From positions 1 to 5,593 of the forward strand of contig DAOUUD010000122.1 of NCBI GenBank assembly GCA_030668345.1: a stretch of 5,593 bases of DNA, read 5' to 3'. The notes beneath the pieces were generated by a model. It saw only the letters and a program-made list of their open reading frames with translations, had not been told where the DNA came from and searched no databases. Positions 1-5,593 of the stretch are shown one piece after another. The translations under genes were made by a program, and so were the position numbers. Each line of letters opens with the position of its first letter. Within the stretch, counting starts at the first letter, position 1. The stretch is from Candidatus Cloacimonadota bacterium (GTDB taxonomy: Bacteria > Cloacimonadota > Cloacimonadia > Cloacimonadales > TCS61).

Positions 1-1923
1 ATCGAGGGAGCAGATGTAGGTTACAATCATCACACAACTGCATTTTTTGGTTATCTGGGAACAAATTACATCAGCAATGGAACAGCAAATGGAATTCATA
101 ACATAATAGGTGTGGGAGACACTTTCACATCCGGAGATAATTTTGCCTATCAATTTGATGAAGATCCGGATTATATGGTAGATGTTCTCACCGCAGATGA
201 AGGAATCCTTTATTTTACCTGTCAGAATGAAATTGGACGTTCGGTGTATTATGATGAAGGCTCATATCGAGTTATCTGTACTTCGTCTATCTTTGGAGCT
301 ATGGCAGATGCTGATGGAACAAATACAAAAGCAGACTTGATGGCACGCTATTTTTCTTATCTTTCCAATGATCCTGATCCGCACATCTGGTCTTCTACAG
401 ATGAACTGAATTTTGGGACTCAATTTCTAAACTACCCGGCAACTATGACCTTAAATATTCGGAATTTAGGTTATGTTGACTTAAATGTTTCTTCAGTAGA
501 AATTATTGGGAATGGATTTACTTACACTGGAGCAACTACATTTGATCTGGGTTGGGGAGAACAAACAGAACTTGAAATAACATTTACATCCGGAAATATC
601 GGGACATTCAATGCTACATTATCTATCCAGAGCAATGACCCGGAACTGAGTCCATTGTTGATAAACCTGAATGGTGAATGTATTTCTCCTCCTGATATTG
701 AATTATCTGCCGATTTTTTCATTGTAGAACTTGAACCGGGTTCTATAGGTGAAGAAACATTAACGCTCTGCAATGTTGGAGAAAGTGACCTTTCCTACGT
801 GATCAATCTTAATGATCTATCATTCCCAGCAGAGGGATCGGGCGGTCCGGATGATTATGGTCATCTTTGGATAGACAGCAATGAACCGGATGGACCTGTT
901 TACAATTGGCGTGATATTTCTATGTTAGGAACGCTTGTAACTTTTACGCATAATGATGTGGGAACAGAATTAATGCCGATCGGTTTTAACTTCAATTTCT
1001 ATGGCTCAAATTATTCTGAATTCCGGATCAATCCAAATGGTTGGATAGGTTTTGGAGATGATTGGACAGATTACCATAATTACGAACTTCCTCGATTGAA
1101 TGCTCCTCGTCCTGCTATTTTTGGTTTCTGGGATGACCTCGATCCGCTTCAAGGTGGAGATGTATATTATCACAGCGCTCCCGATAGTTTAATCGTCTGG
1201 TTTGATAATGTTATTCATTATCCCGGGATATATACCGGGACTTATGATTTTCAGATGATTCTTTACGCAAACGGACATATTTTATTCCAATATCGCCAGG
1301 TCAGCGGAGACCTCGATACTGCTACCATTGGAATTCAGAACGAAGATGCGAGTGATGCTCTTCAAGTAGTTTATGATGCTCTGTATGTTGAAAATGAATT
1401 GGCTGTTCTTTTTTACTCTGGTCCAACCTGGTTGGAAATCAATAATTGTGCTGGCATGATTCCAGCAGGTTCTTTTGATGATATTATATTCTCTTTTGAT
1501 GCAACTGATATACTTAATGGGACTTATCAAGCAGAAGCAGTTATTGTTAGTAATGATCCCGATGAATCGGAGATTGTAATTCCTATTACAATGATAGTTG
1601 ATTTTGTTTCGGCGGAAGAGGATTTTCTTTTTGTCCAAAATAAACTTCTTGGTAACTACCCCAATCCGTTTAATCCGACTACAACGATTTCTTTTTCTCT
1701 CACCGCAGAGCACGCAGAGGACGCAGAGATCGTAATCTATAATATCAAAGGTCAAAAAGTGAAAGAACTTCTCATCATCACACCCTCTCTCGATCACGTT
1801 TTCTCGGTAGTCTGGAACGGAACTGATGAAAATAATAAACCTGTCTCATCAGGAATTTATTTCTATCAATTGAAAGCAGGAAAAGTTTTTTCTGAAACTA
1901 AGAAGATGCTGCTTGTGAAATGA
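1..1923 (+). CDS. Secreted multidomain protein with type IX secretion sorting domain (5' end missing)
   Basis: The frame is open from the first base, so the true start lies upstream; 640 residues are visible before TGA. Numbering from the first visible codon: residues 1-124 are the end of an alpha/beta domain (IEGADVGYN at the start, then a CQNEIGR turn and an NTKADLMARY helix) that I cannot name, perhaps related to a GATase-like fold found in Cloacimonadota secreted proteins. Residues 126-226 form an Ig-like domain ending in SNDPELSPLLINLNG. Residues 230-272 and 475-534 look like two halves of another Ig/BACON-like domain, the second containing SNDPDESEIVIPI. Between them, at about 282-457, lies a nidogen-like beta domain (GFNFNFYGSNY, NPNGWIGFG, FGFWDDLDP, YDFQMILYANGHILFQY). 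Residues 548-640 are a type A sorting domain (NYPNPFNPTT, VIYNIKGQKVK, SSGIYFYQLKAG) ending in KKMLLVK. The protein should cross the outer membrane by type IX secretion and be attached to the surface or released. Its enzymatic activity, if any, lies outside the visible part. Confidence 0.92.
   Translation: MEGADVGYNHHTTAFFGYLGTNYISNGTANGIHNIIGVGDTFTSGDNFAYQFDEDPDYMVDVLTADEGILYFTCQNEIGRSVYYDEGSYRVICTSSIFGAMADADGTNTKADLMARYFSYLSNDPDPHIWSSTDELNFGTQFLNYPATMTLNIRNLGYVDLNVSSVEIIGNGFTYTGATTFDLGWGEQTELEITFTSGNIGTFNATLSIQSNDPELSPLLINLNGECISPPDIELSADFFIVELEPGSIGEETLTLCNVGESDLSYVINLNDLSFPAEGSGGPDDYGHLWIDSNEPDGPVYNWRDISMLGTLVTFTHNDVGTELMPIGFNFNFYGSNYSEFRINPNGWIGFGDDWTDYHNYELPRLNAPRPAIFGFWDDLDPLQGGDVYYHSAPDSLIVWFDNVIHYPGIYTGTYDFQMILYANGHILFQYRQVSGDLDTATIGIQNEDASDALQVVYDALYVENELAVLFYSGPTWLEINNCAGMIPAGSFDDIIFSFDATDILNGTYQAEAVIVSNDPDESEIVIPITMIVDFVSAEEDFLFVQNKLLGNYPNPFNPTTTISFSLTAEHAEDAEIVIYNIKGQKVKELLIITPSLDHVFSVVWNGTDENNKPVSSGIYFYQLKAGKVFSETKKMLLVK
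1702..1728. repeat. Three in-frame 9-base tandem units (xxCGCAGAG) inside the sorting domain
   Basis: Three adjacent 9-mers, ACCGCAGAG, CACGCAGAG and GACGCAGAG, differ only in their first three bases. They are in frame and encode TAE-HAE-DAE, between strand one of the sorting domain (TISFSL) and the next strand (IVIYNIKGQ). The complementary strand reads as the Cys-Leu rich LCVLCVLCGE string, which I recognise as the product of a dispersed repeat of the type (CACAGAG)n/(ACGCAGAG)n scattered through many environmental bacterial genomes. Direct observation: the periodicity and the frame. Inference: membership of that dispersed family. Confidence 0.75.
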
Positions 1924-1940
1924 TTTTGAAAAGGTTTCTT

Positions 1941-1960
1941 TCACAGATTCTCTCAGATTA
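1941..1960. repeat. Degenerate 10-base tandem repeat of CACAGATT type
   Basis: Just after the stop of the secreted protein, TCACAGATTC is followed directly by TCTCAGATTA, matching at 8 of 10 positions. The pattern resembles the dispersed CACAGATT(A/C) repeats often found between genes in uncultured bacteria. It is too short and degenerate to assign firmly. Confidence 0.4.
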
Positions 1961-1967
1961 CTTCTCT

Positions 1968-1992
1968 TGTTCACAAGTTGTACTTGTGAACA
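1968..1992. repeat. Hairpin 1 of a three-hairpin array
   Basis: A perfect 11-base-pair inverted repeat: TGTTCACAAGT (1968-1978) pairs with ACTTGTGAACA (1982-1992) around a three-base TGT loop. No T-run follows on the + strand (the next bases are TAATTAGTG), so it is a poor intrinsic terminator. It could still protect the 3' end of the upstream mRNA. It is the first of three neighbouring hairpins with the same AAGT/ACTT core. Confidence 0.85.
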
Positions 1993-2002
1993 TAATTAGT
2001 GT

Positions 2003-2017
2003 GCAAGTTCAACTTGC
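2003..2017. repeat. Hairpin 2 of a three-hairpin array
   Basis: GCAAGTT (2003-2009) and AACTTGC (2011-2017) are perfect inverted arms around a single C, which means a realistic fold of 6 pairs with a TCA loop. It lies 10 bases after hairpin 1 and shares CAAGT/ACTTG with it. It is the shortest of the three, possibly a decayed copy of a longer unit. Confidence 0.75.
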
Positions 2018-2030
2018 TGAAAATCAAGTG

Positions 2031-2051
2031 TTGCGAAGTGCAACTTCGCAA
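2031..2051. repeat. Hairpin 3 of a three-hairpin array
   Basis: TTGCGAAGT (2031-2039) pairs perfectly with ACTTCGCAA (2043-2051) around a GCA loop, 9 base pairs. Relative to hairpin 2, the outer stem changes on both sides together (CAAG/CTTG becomes GAAG/CTTC), so pairing is kept. An AT-rich stretch (AAAAATATATTTATATTT, 2056-2073) follows, but it is not a terminator T-run. Confidence 0.85.
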
Positions 2052-2077
2052 TGAGAAAAATATATTTATATTTCGAC

Positions 2078-2124
2078 CGCAGGAGCGAGGAAATTGCGCT
2101 CCAACGCAGGAGCATTGGAACGAG
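2078..2124. repeat. GCAGGAGC direct-repeat block with alternative pairing
   Basis: CGCAGGAGC occurs at 2078-2086 and again at 2105-2113, a 27-base period. Each copy is followed within a few bases by a GGAA element (GAGGAAATTG and ATTGGAACGAG). Between them GCTCC (2098-2102) can pair with either GGAGC (2082-2086 or 2109-2113), and TCCAA (2100-2104) can pair with TTGGA (2115-2119), so several mutually exclusive folds are possible. I recall similar CGCAGGAGCgTTGGAACGAG strings as dispersed intergenic repeats in FCB genomes; that link is from memory. The block ends 17 bases before the ribosome binding site of the hydrolase. Confidence 0.6.
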
Positions 2125-2141
2125 TTTAAAATCCAACTAAA

Positions 2142-2147
2142 AGGGAG
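2142..2147 (+). promoter_or_regulatory. Ribosome binding site for the TTG start of the glycoside hydrolase
   Basis: AGGGAG sits five bases before the TTG at 2153. An in-frame TAA at 2138-2140 rules out any earlier start, so this site together with the Lys-Lys of the signal peptide fixes TTG as the start codon. Confidence 0.75.
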
Positions 2148-2152
2148 AAGCT

Positions 2153-4759
2153 TTGAAGAAAAATACAGTGATCTTCATTTTATTTTTTTTATTCCTGTTT
2201 TCAATCCTATCATCCTCAGAACCTGTGATCATCACGCTTGAAGCTGAAAACCCGATAAATCAAAAAGGTTCGCAGGGAAAGGATGAAAAAGCTGCTGCAT
2301 CCGGTGGAGAAGTTCTGGGCTGTGAATTCGGTTCGCAAGCGGGACATTACGCAGAATATGAATTTGAATTGGAAGAAACAATTACCAGTGTTTATATTTC
2401 AATCCGATATGCCCGAGGATTAAATGGAAAATGCTGGCTGGATGTTGCTCTTGATGGCAAACTTGCAGGAAGGTTGCAATACTCAAATACCGACGGCTGG
2501 GGAAATAAAGAGCAGGATTATAAATGGTCATCGCTTTATATTCAAAAAATAGAAGCAGGAAAACATCTTTTGCGACTGACCGTTATAAATCTTGGAACTA
2601 ATGTAACTTTTCCGCAAATCCAAAACCATGAGTCTCCTGTTCTCGATCTAATCGGAAACCGAAATGATAAGAATTGCGTTGGTCACGGCAAGAATGTTGC
2701 TCTTTATACAGGCATTCCATCTAAATTTTATTATGCAACTCACAAGCTTGGAGACATCTTCGATATAGTGGATGGAACGACTATCAACTGGTTTCCCGAT
2801 CATATTCTTGTAACTCCGGATGTTGATTTGGGTTCAATTTTAAATCTGAATATCGATCAGATAGTAATTTCCAAAGAAAGAAAAGAACAATTTAAAAAAC
2901 AAAAGCCAAAAATCAAGTTGACAGAACAACGGCAAATTTGTGTAAACAAAGATGATGTTGTAGTTTCTGTGGTTCATCTTTTCAATCCGACTACAAATCC
3001 AATACTAAAAACTATAGAAATTGCCGGAGATTGCACCAGATCAAAAGATTGGCGTGAAGAGATTGGAGGCGAGAAGGTTACAAAAAGAGTAGACAATTTC
3101 ATCATCCTGAAAGATAAAAATGTTTTTCCCAACATCCTTGATGATGGGCTGACAATGGCAATCGGTGGAACCCTCGAACCGGATGAGATGATTTGCGAAC
3201 CGGCAGGGACTTATATTCTGAAATACAGAGTTGAAATCCCTCCGCACACTTCCCAAAAATTCACTTTTGCCTGTGCCATCGATCCTGATGAACAGATGGC
3301 TTTGAAGAATCTGAAAACCGTTTTAGAACAAGATAATCCGATTGCTTTGAACAGAACAGATTGGCAGAGCTTCTTCCGGAATGATGTTCCTTATTTTTCC
3401 TGTTCAGATAAAGATTTGGAAGAACTCTACGGATTTCGCTGGTTCCTGCTAAAATTTTCTACAGCGGGAGGAAATCTAGGTTTCTTTAAATATCCGGTTG
3501 TGATGGAAGGCAGACAGGCTTATCAGACCTATTGCTGTTACAGTGCGCCCTTTATGGCTTTGGATATGAATTGGGCAAATGATGAGCAGGTCGGATTTGG
3601 ACACATTGCCAATATGCTCCATTCCGCTTATGAAGATGGTCGCTTTTCGTGGTACACTTCTCCCCGCACAAATCGTGTGAAACTGCATCATAATTCTAAA
3701 ACCGGACTTTCACTTCTTCCATACACTGCCTGGCAGAATTATCTTATTCACGGAAATAAAGAGATGCTTGCGGAATTGTATCCGGGAATGAAGAAAAACA
3801 TTCAGTGGTGGATTAAAGATCGTGATGCTGACGGAGATGGCTTGTTCGTTATCGATCACCAGCTTGAAACCGGGATGGATGATCTCTCCCGTTTTGAAGA
3901 CAATGATCCGAACTTGCGGTATGATGCGATCGATGCTACCAGTTATGCTTATGCAAATATGTTGACAGTTGCCAATATGGCTCGCATTCTGGGAAAAGAT
4001 AACGATGAAAATTACTTTCAAGATTATGCAGAAAAAACAAAAAAAGCAGTAAATTCTCTCCTCTGGAATGCGGAAGATGAAAGCTATCGAGACAGGCATC
4101 CCGATTCAAAAGAGCTTTCCAAAACAATGTGCATCACCACTTTCTATCCTTTCTTTGCAGGAATAGGAACTTCGGAAAATCTCGATATATTCAGGAAGCA
4201 TCTTTTGAATCCTGATCAATTCCAACTTCCTTATCCCGTACCTGCACTTCCCAAAGATGATCCGAACTTTGATCCGACAGGTTTTTGGGAAGGACCGTCC
4301 TGGCCTGCTGCCACTTCGCATATTTTGGAAGCTTTCGCAACTTCCGCTAAAACTCTCAACCGCTCCCTGCTTCCCAATGCAGCCGAACTTATCAAACTTG
4401 CTGCTAAAAAACACCTTCAACCCCGAGCGGATTTCTTTGAAAGATATAATCCGATTACCGGAGAGCCGCTCAGTCATTTTCGGGATTATATGCACTCCTG
4501 GTGGATAGATATCATCATTCGTCATATTGTTGGTTTTGAACCGCAAGAAGATGGACATATAAAGCTCGATCCGCTGCCAATGGGACTTGATTATTTCCTG
4601 CTGGAAAATGTAAATTATCAGGGAAGGGATATTACAATTGTCTGGCAAGCACCAGATAAACCGAAAGAGTATAAGAAGTATCCAATAGGCTATTCGGTTT
4701 ATATTGACGGAAAGATTATTCACAATGATGAGAAACTCAGAAGATGGGTGGAAGAATAG
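2153..4759 (+). CDS. Exported glycoside hydrolase, CBM6/CBM35-like domain plus GH63/MGH1-like (alpha/alpha)6 barrel
   Basis: This 868-residue protein probably cleaves an alpha-linked sugar with inversion; the substrate cannot be read from sequence. Residues 1-22 are a signal peptide (MKKN, then a Phe/Leu-rich core, then SSS), with no lipobox cysteine and no type IX sorting domain, so the periplasm is the likely location. Residues 25-165 match a CBM6/CBM35 beta-sandwich (LEAENP, GHYAEYEF, IRYARG, ending in a VLDLIG strand). Residues 170-400 are a beta-rich linker domain as in GH63-type enzymes. Residues 402-793 form the helical barrel: DRDADGDGL (556-564), ETGMDD (572-577; Asp576 aligns with the catalytic acid of the trehalase and GH63 ESGxD motif), FWEGPSWP (711-718), and ERYNPITGE (763-771; Glu763 is the likely general base, like EKY of trehalase). 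Residues 794-868 are the C-terminal beta cap. The start is TTG, because an in-frame stop lies five codons upstream and AGGGAG precedes it. GH family placement is from motifs only. Confidence 0.88.
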   Translation: MKKNTVIFILFFLFLFSILSSSEPVIITLEAENPINQKGSQGKDEKAAASGGEVLGCEFGSQAGHYAEYEFELEETITSVYISIRYARGLNGKCWLDVALDGKLAGRLQYSNTDGWGNKEQDYKWSSLYIQKIEAGKHLLRLTVINLGTNVTFPQIQNHESPVLDLIGNRNDKNCVGHGKNVALYTGIPSKFYYATHKLGDIFDIVDGTTINWFPDHILVTPDVDLGSILNLNIDQIVISKERKEQFKKQKPKIKLTEQRQICVNKDDVVVSVVHLFNPTTNPILKTIEIAGDCTRSKDWREEIGGEKVTKRVDNFIILKDKNVFPNILDDGLTMAIGGTLEPDEMICEPAGTYILKYRVEIPPHTSQKFTFACAIDPDEQMALKNLKTVLEQDNPIALNRTDWQSFFRNDVPYFSCSDKDLEELYGFRWFLLKFSTAGGNLGFFKYPVVMEGRQAYQTYCCYSAPFMALDMNWANDEQVGFGHIANMLHSAYEDGRFSWYTSPRTNRVKLHHNSKTGLSLLPYTAWQNYLIHGNKEMLAELYPGMKKNIQWWIKDRDADGDGLFVIDHQLETGMDDLSRFEDNDPNLRYDAIDATSYAYANMLTVANMARILGKDNDENYFQDYAEKTKKAVNSLLWNAEDESYRDRHPDSKELSKTMCITTFYPFFAGIGTSENLDIFRKHLLNPDQFQLPYPVPALPKDDPNFDPTGFWEGPSWPAATSHILEAFATSAKTLNRSLLPNAAELIKLAAKKHLQPRADFFERYNPITGEPLSHFRDYMHSWWIDIIIRHIVGFEPQEDGHIKLDPLPMGLDYFLLENVNYQGRDITIVWQAPDKPKEYKKYPIGYSVYIDGKIIHNDEKLRRWVEE

Positions 4760-4763
4760 GTAA

Positions 4764-5201
4764 ATGAAAGAAATTGAATTCTTATATCATGGCAGTAGAT
4801 TTCTTACAGAAATTATTAAGCCTAACCAAGCAACCGGAATTGGTTCTACGAAAGATTCTCTTTACGCGATCTACGCTTCCCAGGATAAAAATTTTGCTAT
4901 TCCTTTTGCTTTGCCGATTATAGCTGATGAAAGTAAAAGTTGTGTCTGGGAATTAACATTCAAAAATGGAAATCCAAAGATCATTATTAAAACAGGAAAG
5001 CTCGATACTTCCAAAGTTGGATATTTATATAAAGTTCCAAAAGATACTTTTGAACAGATCGATGAGTATCAATGGGTTTCATACAGACTTGTTAAACCGA
5101 TAGAGTATGAGATTATTGACCCAAAAGGATATTTGCATTGGATTGTGAATAAAAAAGAAAAAACCGTTTCAACGGTTTCTAAAACAAAAGGAGAAAAATG
5201 A
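4764..5201 (+). CDS. Small protein resembling ADP-ribosyltransferase-fold (ART-like) proteins
   Basis: It has 145 residues, no signal peptide and no membrane segment, so it is probably cytoplasmic. The N-terminus carries LYHGS (7-11), then AIYASQDKNFAIPFALP (35-51), a pattern seen in small ART-superfamily relatives, where the His of HG(S/T) and a following Tyr line an NAD pocket. Later come VWELTF, a GYLYKVP turn (86-92), YQWVS (102-106) and a final YLHWIV strand. The third catalytic position (Glu/Gln/Asp) is not obvious; Glu101, Gln103 or Glu114 are candidates, and the protein may be inactive. The ATG is four bases after the hydrolase stop, with only a weak GGAAG/TAGG upstream. The gene is clearly AT-richer than the hydrolase. 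The last 17 residues (from NKKEKTVS) are lysine-rich and encoded by a hairpin, so they look like an add-on to the fold. A function such as toxin or RNA/protein modifier is only inference. Confidence 0.72.
   Translation: MKEIEFLYHGSRFLTEIIKPNQATGIGSTKDSLYAIYASQDKNFAIPFALPIIADESKSCVWELTFKNGNPKIIIKTGKLDTSKVGYLYKVPKDTFEQIDEYQWVSYRLVKPIEYEIIDPKGYLHWIVNKKEKTVSTVSKTKGEK
5161..5178 (-). terminator. Hairpin in the tail of the ART-like gene, terminator-like on the minus strand
   Basis: AAACCGTT (5161-5168) and AACGGTTT (5171-5178) form a perfect 8-pair stem around TC. On the + strand it is followed by CTAAAAC, with no T-run. On the minus strand it is followed by a long T-rich run (the complement of the A-run at 5151-5163), the classic form of an intrinsic terminator. 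No minus-strand gene is visible to its right in the window, so its present role is unclear. Confidence 0.4.
5189..5193 (+). promoter_or_regulatory. Ribosome binding site of the HNH gene, inside the upstream gene
   Basis: AGGAG lies in the last codons of the ART-like gene, nine bases before the ATG at 5203. A second ATG at 5198 overlaps the upstream stop (ATGA) but is only four bases from the site and opens a frame of just six codons, so 5203 is chosen. Confidence 0.75.
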
Positions 5202-5202
5202 A

Positions 5203-5593
5203 ATGGGAAAAAACATAAGGATAAAAAGACAAAAATTATGCTATTTATGTGGAAAACCTAATCCTGATACAAGAGAACATATACCACCTCGAGGGATTTT
5301 CCCTAAAAAACCAACTGGACAGTTAATTACTGTTCCTGCTCATGAAACTTGTAACGGTAAGTTTAAAAAAGATGATGAACTATTTAGAAATCTTATTATT
5401 TCTGCTTCTTACCGTACTCCAGAAGGGCGTGAAGTTTGGGATCAACAAGTTGTGTCTTCTTGGGGAAAAAACCCAGGGGCTAAAAAAGAACTAAAAAAAA
5501 GATTATCCTCTATTTTAATCGAAGACCCAATTTCAGGTATTAAAATAAAAAAAACAGCAATAATGGCAGAAGCATCATTATTTCATAGACAAG
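5203..5593 (+). CDS. HNH endonuclease-like protein (3' end missing)
   Basis: 130 codons are visible and the frame runs off the window. The N-terminus has the features of an HNH (beta-beta-alpha metal) nuclease family: CYLCG (Cys13 and Cys16), TREHIPP (Glu25-His26, His26 being the expected general base), then TVPAHETCN (His47, Cys50, Asn51) and KKDDELFRNLI. This fits a widespread, mostly uncharacterised bacterial family with an EHxPP...LITVPxxxxCN signature. Cys13, Cys16, His47 and Cys50 could hold one zinc. What follows is a basic, charged region (GAKKELKKRLSS, then IKIKKTA). It starts one base after the stop of the ART-like gene, with AGGAG nine bases upstream, so the two are almost certainly co-translated. 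Its base composition is low (120 G+C in the 360 bases from 5221 to 5580, counted by hand). Role in defence, mobile DNA or repair cannot be decided here. Confidence 0.8.
   Translation, partial: MGKNIRIKRQKLCYLCGKPNPDTREHIPPRGIFPKKPTGQLITVPAHETCNGKFKKDDELFRNLIISASYRTPEGREVWDQQVVSSWGKNPGAKKELKKRLSSILIEDPISGIKIKKTAIMAEASLFHRQ

Noticed and set aside
1282..1797. Long minus-strand open frame containing LCVLCVLCGE
   Set aside because: It lies wholly inside the well-supported secreted-protein gene. Its Cys-Leu string is the reverse reading of the CGCAGAG repeat, a familiar source of false gene calls, and the rest has no family features.
1968..2051. CRISPR array or Rho-independent terminator
   Set aside because: The three hairpins are not identical direct repeats with spacers of even size, and none is followed by a T-run on either strand that would make a standard terminator.
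2061..2074. Possible Bacteroidetes-type promoter -7 box (TATATTTC at 2067-2074)
   Set aside because: It is one base off TAnnTTTG and there is no TTTG at the expected upstream distance, so it could be chance in an AT-rich stretch. The promoter type in this phylum is not known to me.
1999..2241. Plus-strand 80-residue frame across the spacer (with RPQERGNCAPTQEHWN)
   Set aside because: It is built from the hairpin array and the GCAGGAGC repeat, runs into the signal-peptide region of the hydrolase in another frame, and has no convincing ribosome binding site.
4106..4723. 205-residue minus-strand open frame opposite the hydrolase
   Set aside because: It is antisense to the barrel and C-terminal cap with clear catalytic motifs, and its translation has no recognisable domain.

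Overview
The window looks like a chromosome fragment from an uncultured, low-to-mid GC bacterium of the FCB superphylum, most likely Cloacimonadota (Cloacimonetes). The best evidence is the C-terminal sorting domain of the first gene, with its NYPNPFNPTT motif, an IYN-KGQKVK strand and the NGTDENNKPVSSGIYFY stretch near the end, a wording I associate with type IX secretion cargo of that group. The phylum is inferred from this style and from the dispersed repeats, not from a marker gene.

Layout, all on the + strand. (1) Positions 1-1923 are the 3' part of a large secreted multidomain protein: the end of an unidentified alpha/beta domain, an Ig-like domain, a second Ig-like domain that appears split by a nidogen-like beta domain, and a type IX sorting domain. 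(2) Positions 1924-2152 are a non-coding spacer packed with small repeats: a degenerate CACAGATT-type repeat, three successive tight hairpins that share a core, and a GCAGGAGC direct-repeat block. (3) Positions 2153-4759 encode an exported glycoside hydrolase with a CBM6/CBM35-like carbohydrate-binding domain and a GH63/MGH1-like (alpha/alpha)6 catalytic domain; it uses a TTG start. (4) Positions 4764-5201 encode a 145-residue protein that resembles small ADP-ribosyltransferase-fold proteins. (5) From 5203 to the window edge runs the start of an HNH-type zinc-finger nuclease-like protein.

The first two proteins fit an envelope or extracellular glycan and protein degrading lifestyle. The last two form a tight pair (one base apart, with the ribosome binding site inside the upstream gene) and are visibly more AT-rich than the hydrolase: about 33-34% GC in hand-counted samples against about 44%. 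I infer that they are a separately acquired cytoplasmic module that now abuts the hydrolase stop codon. That pair, and the recruitment of a dispersed 9-base repeat into the sorting domain of the first gene, are the points most worth a second look.
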